Below, one piece after another: positions 57,112 to 64,000 of a stretch of 64,000 nucleotides of DNA. The notes beneath the pieces were generated by a model. The model searched no databases. It had not been told where the DNA came from and saw only the letters and a program-made list of their open reading frames with translations. Numbering within the stretch: the stretch's first letter is position 1; each line of letters begins with the position of its first letter. Position numbers and translations under genes: made by a program. Origin of the DNA: Paraspadella gotoi (lineage: Eukaryota > Chaetognatha); NCBI GenBank assembly GCA_051294375.1, contig CM119264.1, positions 1,223,923 to 1,287,922 of the forward strand, written 5' to 3'.

Positions 57112-57201
57112 CTAAAGTAAAAACTCGTCTAGCGTCACAAGGGAGCAAAGGATTTAAGGAGTTAAAAAAAAATTTTTGTTTGTTTACAAACAAATTTTAT
57201 C

Positions 57202-58995
57202 TCACACGTTATCACAAAATTGTAGATAGTCCGTCAGTGAGCGACGTGGAAGGGGAACGGCGTCCGACGACGACGACGACGACGACGACGAAGCCTCGGC
57301 GGCGGGATTCGAACCCTGGACCTTCGGTTTCGCTAGAGGTGAGGAGGAGGAAAGGCTCCGCGCGTCCAGGGTAAGGTCGACAGGACGGCCAAAGAGGCGG
57401 AGAGAGAGAACGCAGCCTTGGAAAGGGCCGGGTAGGAGGGAAGGGGTTGAGGAGGAGGAGGAGGAGGAGGAAGAGGAGGAGGAAGAGAGGTAGGAGGTAG
57501 GATGGGACTGAGGTACGTCGAGGGCTGGGAAAGAGGAAGAGAACGAGAGACAAAATATTAGTTTTATTTCATTATTGCGTTGTAAAATAGGTATATGAAA
57601 TTGGTATAACCAATATATATGTATTTTTTTTACATATTTCTTTCTCTATTTCTATTTCCTATCATATTTTCAAGGGATTGTGATCGCCTATTTTTTAGGC
57701 AAGTTACAAATTTTTAAAAAATTATATGATTGTATGTATATACATAATTACGGTTTTCTTTGTGATTCTCAGTGTGAAAGGAAACTATATTTCTTTTTAT
57801 TTTACGCCGATTGTAAAGCGAATATACTGTTGATCAATTACTAAATGTATAATTTAATTCATTTCACATTATTTTCCCCCTAACCTTTTCCTCCAATCCA
57901 AACGATTCCATCCGAATGAAACAAATGAGGAGACGATGCCAACCGAAGTTCTTTGATCTCGCCGCCGTCCACCTGGCGGAAGAAAAAAAAATGACAAAGA
58001 ATTAAAAACAAAAGATCCAGATATTTGATATGTATTTGGCCTTATTTTCCTAAAGGTTCCCTTCCGACTTTAGCTAAAATTTCGAATTGAATTAGTTTTT
58101 AAGTTTAAATAAAAGGTAAGGGTTAGAGATAAGGGTAAGGTTAGGGATTAAAATTAAAATTATCAACAGAAATAAGGCGCTTTTGGAAAATAGTATTTAT
58201 TTAGCTTTATTTTCGCAGAATGCCATATTTTATTTTAAATTTGGAATTAAATTTTTTTTTAATTAAACATATGGTTAAAGATAATGGTTAGTGAATAGGT
58301 TAGGATTAGGTTAGGGATTAAAGTTAAGGACTTGGTTAGTAATTTGGGTTAAAGATTTAGATTAGGGACCAGGTTTAAAGATAAAAATTAGGATTAGAGT
58401 TTTCGATTAAATATGGGATAAGGGAATAGAGTTAGGGATTAAGGTTAGTAGTATTAGGATTAAGTATTAGTTTATAAGTTTATGAATACATTTTGGAAAT
58501 ATTAAGGTCAAACTAAAATTTTGGGATAAACGAATCGAAATGGGGCACTGTCGTGGGGCCTGTCCGTAAAAGAGAGCCCAATATTCTCCGAACCTGCAAC
58601 GTGGCGAGACTCGACGTGCGCGAGTGATTTTGACGGAATGTGAATTCTCCGTCGTCGACGCGAGAACAAAGAGAGACCGAAGTCGCATCGTTTCTGTTAT
58701 GAGAAAAACAAACAAAACAAAACAAAACAAAGGACATTGAATGAAAATAGGAGAAACAAATAATATGTCTTGCATCGGCGGTGGTGAGCCGTCGCCGTAA
58801 GGGGAGACAGCTCAGCGTCCGATGGCTGAGGATCGACATCTTGACTCATAGTCGTGACTCTCTAAAAGCTTAAAAATGTGACCCGCAAATGCGATGATTC
58901 TCTGACCCTCTGAATCTCTGAGTACTTTTCTCGATGAAGACTGAAAGACCAATTGGACCAATCCTCTCTCTCTCTTCTCTCTCTCTTCTCTCTCT

Positions 58996-59027
<32 letters not shown>

Positions 59028-59283
59028 TCTCTTCTCTCTCTCTCTTCTCTCACCCAAGGGTTTGGTTTCGAACGAAGACTGAAGACCAACTCGACGAATC
59101 CTCTCTCTAACGACGACAGATAGAAAAGTCGTTTTCGTCGTCGTCGTCGTCGTCGTCGTCTTCGCCGTCGACGTCCGTGTTTGATGATGAACGACGATGA
59201 CGATGATGACGATGATGTTTGTTTTTGAGACGATGACGACGCGTCTCGTTAAAGGACGACGACGACGAGCGACGACGCGACGA

Positions 59284-59350
<67 letters not shown>

Positions 59351-61031
59351 CGAGGGGGCGACGAAGTCCAGAGCAAAATTCCGTCGGATGAAAAGTTCGA
59401 AAAGTGATGGAGATTTCGTTGGAGATTTCCGTTTGTTCGCTGAAGGGGGAAACGGAAAATTGAATTAAATTAAATTAAATTAGTCAATTAACCAGTATTA
59501 ATCATTAAAACTAAATCGGAATAAGGCGGAATATAAATAGACTTGGATGAAAAAAGAGCGAGAGGGACGGACGGACAAACAGACATACAGATCGATTATT
59601 AAGAAACTACTTAAGACAGACAACAACAAAAAAAAAAAAAACACTCAATGTCAACGACGTACGAACTGGTCATCATTAAAAAAAACACACACAAATCAGT
59701 TTTAGATAAATAATAATAGTAATTTAACTAATTGATAAGATTATTTTTGTGAAATTCACCTTTTCTTTATTCGATTGAAGTAACCGACTCTCGTTTTTCC
59801 GTCAAACTTCAAGGATCGAGTGTTGTTGTTGTTGTTGTTGTCGTTGTTTTTGTTGTCGTTGTCGTCGACGTCGTCGTTCTCAAAATGATGACGCGGCGTC
59901 CGCGAAATTCTCACGCCCGATTTCTCCGCCAACGTCTCTTGGTGTCGGAGTCCCGATATGACCAAAGGGGGCGTCATTTGACGCGCGGTGATCGAAGGGA
60001 CGCCGATAGATGGAGCGGCGTCGATGGAAGAGACGCCGGCGCCGCCGCCGCCGCCGCCGGCGCCTCGCTCGTCCCTGACTTTGGTACAAGTTCGACCGGA
60101 GAAGGGGGGGAGACACTTGCAGTCGAACTTTGATAGAAGTGGAATACAGGCGCCGCCGTTGTGGCAGGGATCGGGTTGGCAGGGAGCGCCTGGTGAAAAG
60201 AAAAGATAACAAATTATTGAAATTGGTACAATCAATAGAACAATTATCCATTCATTTTATAAATAAGCTCTCGTGCCCCTGACTTTGGACAGGCTTTGGT
60301 GGTTTAAGGCCTCCATCACTCTTAAAAGATTAATTAGATAGCAGGTCCCTGCAAGCTTTCAATCAAGTCTCGTTTATTTACTCCCAGAGTACCTGGCCTT
60401 TCTATCAATGAAGTGGTATACTATTTCAAAGAATGTTTGAATTGTTTATAGGACCACACCCTTGAGATAATTCCAGATAGATTTGTGCAAATTTTTAATC
60501 ATAACATTAATTTCGCTTTTTTCTCTTTTGTCTTTTGTTCGTAATAACTTCTAGTGAAAGGTTTGATTTATAAAAGCAACTACTTTCGCTCTCTGGCGAG
60601 TAAAAAAGTTTAGAATTTCATCTCGTCAACAAAGGAACATCGTTTATGTAAATTGGTGGGCGGATCGTTGAGATAAAAAAAAAAACTAGAAACATTTTTT
60701 GACAGTGAATCGATTTTAACTTCGGCGAAGGTGATACGCCCCCTTTATTTTAAAATATTTTCAATGTTATTCCGTTTAAAAAATATAATAAATGTTTTGC
60801 TGTAGGTATAGATAAAAAAACATTATGACCCAAACTAATTTTTTTTTACAGCCAATCGAAAAATCTTCCCGATAAAAAAAAAATCGGACTTTGAAGCGAA
60901 AAAGAAGATTAAAACAGAAACTTGGTTTTTTCGAAGTCACCGACGTAAACATTCGGAGGTTCGAGTTTTTTTGGGTAATTTTTGTTTCGTTGAAAGAAAA
61001 ACGAAAGAAAAACGAAACTAATGAACAGACA

Positions 61032-61109
<78 letters not shown>

Positions 61110-61683
61110 TTCGGCGTTTGTAAATTCAACCACAACAATGAATTTCTCATTTCGTAGCAGGAAACATTTTTATTTTGTTTTCATTTAAATCCTCTTGAGA
61201 TACATATATATTATATTATATTTTATTATTAAGTTTAAATATTTTCTGGTTGATCAAAATATTAAACCATTGATGTTTAAACGAGTTTCCAGCTCTATAA
61301 TTAACTTTGTCGGTGCGTCGGTCCTACCTCATAATCTTGTTAATAAGTCACTTAGATCATGTCAGATCATCAAATTATAATAAAATTTGGGGAAAAAATG
61401 TCTGTCTGTCCGTCCGTCCGTCGGTCCGTCCATCTGTTTAATGTAAAAAAAATAAAATCATGTTTTACTATCGAATTTTAGCTTCTTTTTTTTTTTTTAG
61501 ACAGAAGCAATGAAATGTTGAAAAAACTCTTATTTATAAATATTGATAATTAATTGTATGGAATAAAAAAGATTGCACAGAAGCTAACATCTGTTTAGAT
61601 GCTTATCGCTTAATTATTATGGGCAGATCCAGCATTGTTTTGCATTGTTTTGCTCAAACTTGTTTGCCGTAAATATATATACA

Positions 61684-61772
<89 letters not shown>

Positions 61773-63491
61773 GCGCAGAGAAAGTAAACCAAACTCTTCC
61801 CAATGATTCGCTTCATCTTAATTCAAAATCGCGCGGGAAAAACTCGTTTGGCAAAATGGTACGACAATTTTGAAGATGACGAGAAACAAAAGTTGATTGA
61901 GGAGGTGCACGCCACAGTTACGGTCAGGTGCGTTTGACAGATGCCCTGTAAATCTTTCCCATGACTCTTTAAATCTTTCCAATTAACTCCTAAATCATTC
62001 ATAAAAATCTAAATCCTTCCGGATCTCATTTAAATCTTTAAAATGGTCTTCTAAATCTTTCCCATCACCCTCTAAATCTTTCCAATTACCGCCTAAATCT
62101 TTCCAATCGTCAGAGACGCTAAACACACCAATTTCGTGGAATTTCGCGACTACAAAATCATTTATCGTCGCTATGCTGGACTTTACTTCTGCATCTGCGT
62201 TGACATGGCGGACAACAGTTTGGCATATCTAGAGGTGAGGAAGGCAAGAGAGGAGAGAGAGGAGAAGAAAGAGAGGAAGGGAACGGAAGAAAAGAGAGGA
62301 GAGAGAGAGGAGAAGAAAGAGAGGAAAGGAACGGAGAAAAAGAGAGAAGAGAGAGAGGAGAAGAAAGAGAGGAAAGGAACGGAGAAAAAGAGAGGAGAGA
62401 GAGAGGAGAAGAAAGAGAGGAAAGGAACGGAGGAAAAGAGAGGAGAGAACTCAGGAAAGAAAATAAGAGTGTTAGACAAGAGGCCAAACATTTTAATAAT
62501 TATTTATGAAAATTTGTTTCACTATTTTAGGTTTTAGATTTTAAAATATCATTTACAAATATACATTACTTATATTTATTTTATATTTATATATATTTTA
62601 ATTTTGGTTTTTGATAATCTAAATTTGAAAACTTTCCACTTTAGCACACTGGCCGTCTAAAGTCTTGTTCTTTTCTCTTACACACTTAACTTTTCTTTTA
62701 TTTCTTTTTCAGTCTAAAGCCTCTTTCTTATTTTCTACCCACAACCAATGCTTTTTATCTTTCTTTTACCCACAGGCCATCCACAACTTTGTGGAAGTTC
62801 TCAACGAATATTTCCACAATGTCTGCGAATTGGATTTAGTTTTCAACTTCTACAAAGTCTACATCGTTGTGGATGAGATGTTCCTCGCTGGAGAAATTAG
62901 GGAAACGAGTCAAACTAGAGTTTTGAAACATCTGGTCACCGTGTCAGAGCTGGAGTGAGTGGCTGGAGTGAGTGGATGAGTGGCTGGAGTAAGTGTCGCG
63001 AGGGCTGGAGTGAAACTGTTATGATCACGCCAAAGATGCAGCTACTTTTACCAACACCGAGTGCTTCTTCCCCAAAGACTAATTGTTATTAACGGCTGAC
63101 ATAAAGCATCGTTACATATCCTTTATTGATACTTTGTTTATACATGTTTTCCTGTATTAATATATATTGACAAACATAAGATTCGTTTCTTTCTTCCAAA
63201 ATATATGTTCAAAGAAAATAGTTACTGGACACATTGTATACTTACTATACAATGTATTTGGTGTATATTTAAATAAATATTATTTTCAGACCTACTCCCG
63301 CCCCACCCACACACAAAAAAAAACTCACCGTAGTATTCGTCAACGTTGATCATGTCGGTGACTCCCTCTCTAACGTCTTCGATCGCCAATCCGTTGACGA
63401 TCAACTTCTGAACGGCGCCCTCGAATCCGCGGACGACCAAAGACTCGGCAGCCGTGGAGGCGTAGTCGCGGACGCCGCCGATGTAGAACGG
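57202..63491 (-). CDS. AGRN: Agrin-like LamG-EGF-LamG protein, C-terminal part (5' partial)
   Basis: Extracellular matrix protein resembling the C-terminus of agrin, the heparan-sulfate proteoglycan that organises synapses and basement membranes. Exons in coding order: 63329-63491 (end of a Lam[23 protein letters not shown]), 59760-60189 (EGF with six Cys: [12 protein letters not shown]...[12 protein letters not shown], then Gly, Asp and Asn runs, then [15 protein letters not shown] opening the last LamG), 59054-59439, 58594-58693, 57885-57972 ([17 protein letters not shown]) and 57202-57416 ([15 protein letters not shown] and a Ser-rich tail). Most junctions fit in phase. Exon 58594-58693 is one base short, and 59054-59439 seems to shift frame around FRTF/SDGILLW and back before FLSVVV. 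A long GTC run lies inside it. Agrin is the best match by domain order, but perlecan-like relatives are possible. Confidence 0.82.
58962..59053. repeat. (CT)n tract directly at a splice donor
   Basis: On the coding strand, gtgagagaagagagagag starts at the donor of exon 59054-59439. Confidence 0.9.
59110..59350. repeat. (GAC)n/(GTC)n tracts inside an agrin-like coding exon
   Basis: Trinucleotide runs at about 59132-59162 and 59282-59347. In the phase-consistent coding frame the long run gives poly-Ser (TCG) and the short run poly-Thr (ACG). Confidence 0.9.
60220..60480. mobile_element. R1 MITE-like element in agrin-like intron
   Basis: gcccctgactttggacaggc, ttggtggtttaaggcctcca and the finger-print cttactcccagagtacctgg-like interior match the copies at 51-52 kb. 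Confidence 0.7.
61035..61110. repeat. (AAT)n microsatellite
   Basis: About 75 bp of pure AAT, in the agrin-like intron upstream of AP2S1. Confidence 0.97.
61683..61770. repeat. (CT)n microsatellite upstream of AP2S1
   Basis: Nearly pure CT ending about 30 bp before the AP2S1 ATG, so it lies in the promoter or 5' UTR. CT/GA tracts can act as promoter elements, but no function is shown here. Confidence 0.95.
61803..62958 (+). CDS. AP2S1: AP-2 complex sigma subunit, 142 aa, 3 exons
   Basis: Small (sigma-2) chain of the AP-2 clathrin adaptor, which works at the plasma membrane in endocytosis and forms part of the dileucine-signal pocket. Exons 61803-61927, 62114-62234 and 62776-62958 join in phase to exactly the family length of 142 residues. 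Seen: [58 protein letters not shown], then [20 protein letters not shown] and [15 protein letters not shown]. All are near-identical to the animal protein; only the last residues ([12 protein letters not shown]) differ noticeably. The gene lies wholly inside an intron of the agrin-like gene on the opposite strand. Intron 1 consists of diverged ctaaatctttcc repeats; intron 2 opens with purine-rich repeats. Confidence 0.97.
61935..62112. repeat. Degenerate 'ctaaatctttccaattaccc' tandem repeat filling AP2S1 intron 1
   Basis: About seven units of 20-27 bp run from just after the donor to the acceptor cag at 62113. Confidence 0.88.
62240..62455. repeat. Purine-rich tandem repeat at the start of AP2S1 intron 2
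   Basis: About four copies of a roughly 50-bp unit (gagaggagaagaaagagagg, then aaaggaacggagaaaaaga) begin within about 10 bp of the donor gtgagg at 62235. Confidence 0.9.
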
Positions 63492-63499
63492 CTGGAGTA

Positions 63500-63660
63500 A
63501 AAGGGGGGGGTGATGGAAAGATTTAGGGGATTTAAAGTTTTGGGGAAGGATTTGGAGAAGGATTTTGAAAAAAAGGTTGAGGCAGGATTTGGTGAAGAAT
63601 ATAGGGAAGGATTTAAATTTGGGGAAATGTTCAGAGGGATTTTAGAGAAATTAGTGAATT
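63500..63660. repeat. Degenerate ggggaaggatttgg repeat beside agrin-like acceptor
   Basis: Diverged units (ggaaggatttggagaagg, gggatttaaagttttgggg) lie just upstream of the acceptor of exon 63329-63491. The remaining sequence to 64000 shows no exon I can support. Confidence 0.75.
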
Positions 63661-64000
63661 ATGGCGCAGACCCTCGGCTTTGTAATTTGGATTATAACAG
63701 AAATAAATTAGTTATGTCATCAAGCCAGGCCTCTCACCTGCCCAAGATTCAACTTGCAAATTTGATATAAAATATAAACAGAAAAAATAATAAATTATTT
63801 ACTGATCATTCGAGCCAGGTCCTCTAAACACCTGCCAAAGATTCAAACTAATCTGGTCAAAAGCCAGAAGCCCTAATTCTCACTTCTGTGCCAACCCAAG
63901 ATTCAACTCACCGTAAATCGCTGCCCAAAGGTTTCAACATCTCACACAATACTGCCCAAGCATCAACATCTGTCATCGAACCATGCGGGCCTTCTCATTA

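Noticed and set aside
62158-62491. Minus-strand Ser/Leu/Phe-rich frames opposite AP2S1 intron 2
   Set aside because: Antisense of a purine-rich tandem repeat; no gene signals.

Overview
This window is eukaryotic, from an invertebrate bilaterian animal that I cannot place more precisely. The genes are split by GT-AG introns, and there is no operon structure or bacterial signal. The proteins are animal families: a PCTAIRE cyclin-dependent kinase, a GT10 fucosyltransferase, a tandem trypsin-fold protein, a Hairy/E(spl) bHLH repressor, an agrin-like LamG/EGF protein and AP-2 sigma. The non-coding DNA is AT-rich and full of microsatellites, minisatellites, tRNA-derived SINE-like repeats, foldback/MITE elements and LTR relics. 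Exons stand out as GC-richer islands.

Layout. 1-16156: the 3' part of a PCTAIRE kinase gene (+) and its downstream sequence, present twice. Bases 398-8393 and 8419-16156 match almost end to end and meet at a 25-N gap, which looks like two allelic contigs left unmerged. The first copy carries single-base coding indels; the second reads cleanly. 17781-19013: an intact single-exon alpha-1,3-fucosyltransferase (-). 19-25.6 kb: repeats only. 25689-41514: one 18-exon gene (-) for a secreted 749-residue protein with a catalytically dead trypsin-fold domain, then a domain with a complete His/Asp/Ser triad, then a Cys-containing tail I do not recognise. All 17 introns join in phase. 43697-46206: a three-exon HES-type repressor (-) ending in WRPW-R. 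46.3-57.2 kb: no genes, but two scaffold gaps, a 2.3 kb foldback element with nested insertions, a mariner-like MITE and several other repeat families. 57202-63491: the 3' end of an agrin-like gene (-). The complete AP-2 sigma gene (+, 61803-62958) sits inside one of its introns on the opposite strand.

The most unusual signal is that tandem repeats start at, or within a few bases of, many exon boundaries and often copy the splice site itself. The clearest case is in the protease gene, where a 45-bp unit holding the last codons of an exon plus its GTAAAT donor is repeated. This gives six in-frame 5' splice sites 15 codons apart. The genes have no evident joint pathway; their adjacency looks incidental, apart from the nesting of AP-2 sigma in the agrin-like gene.
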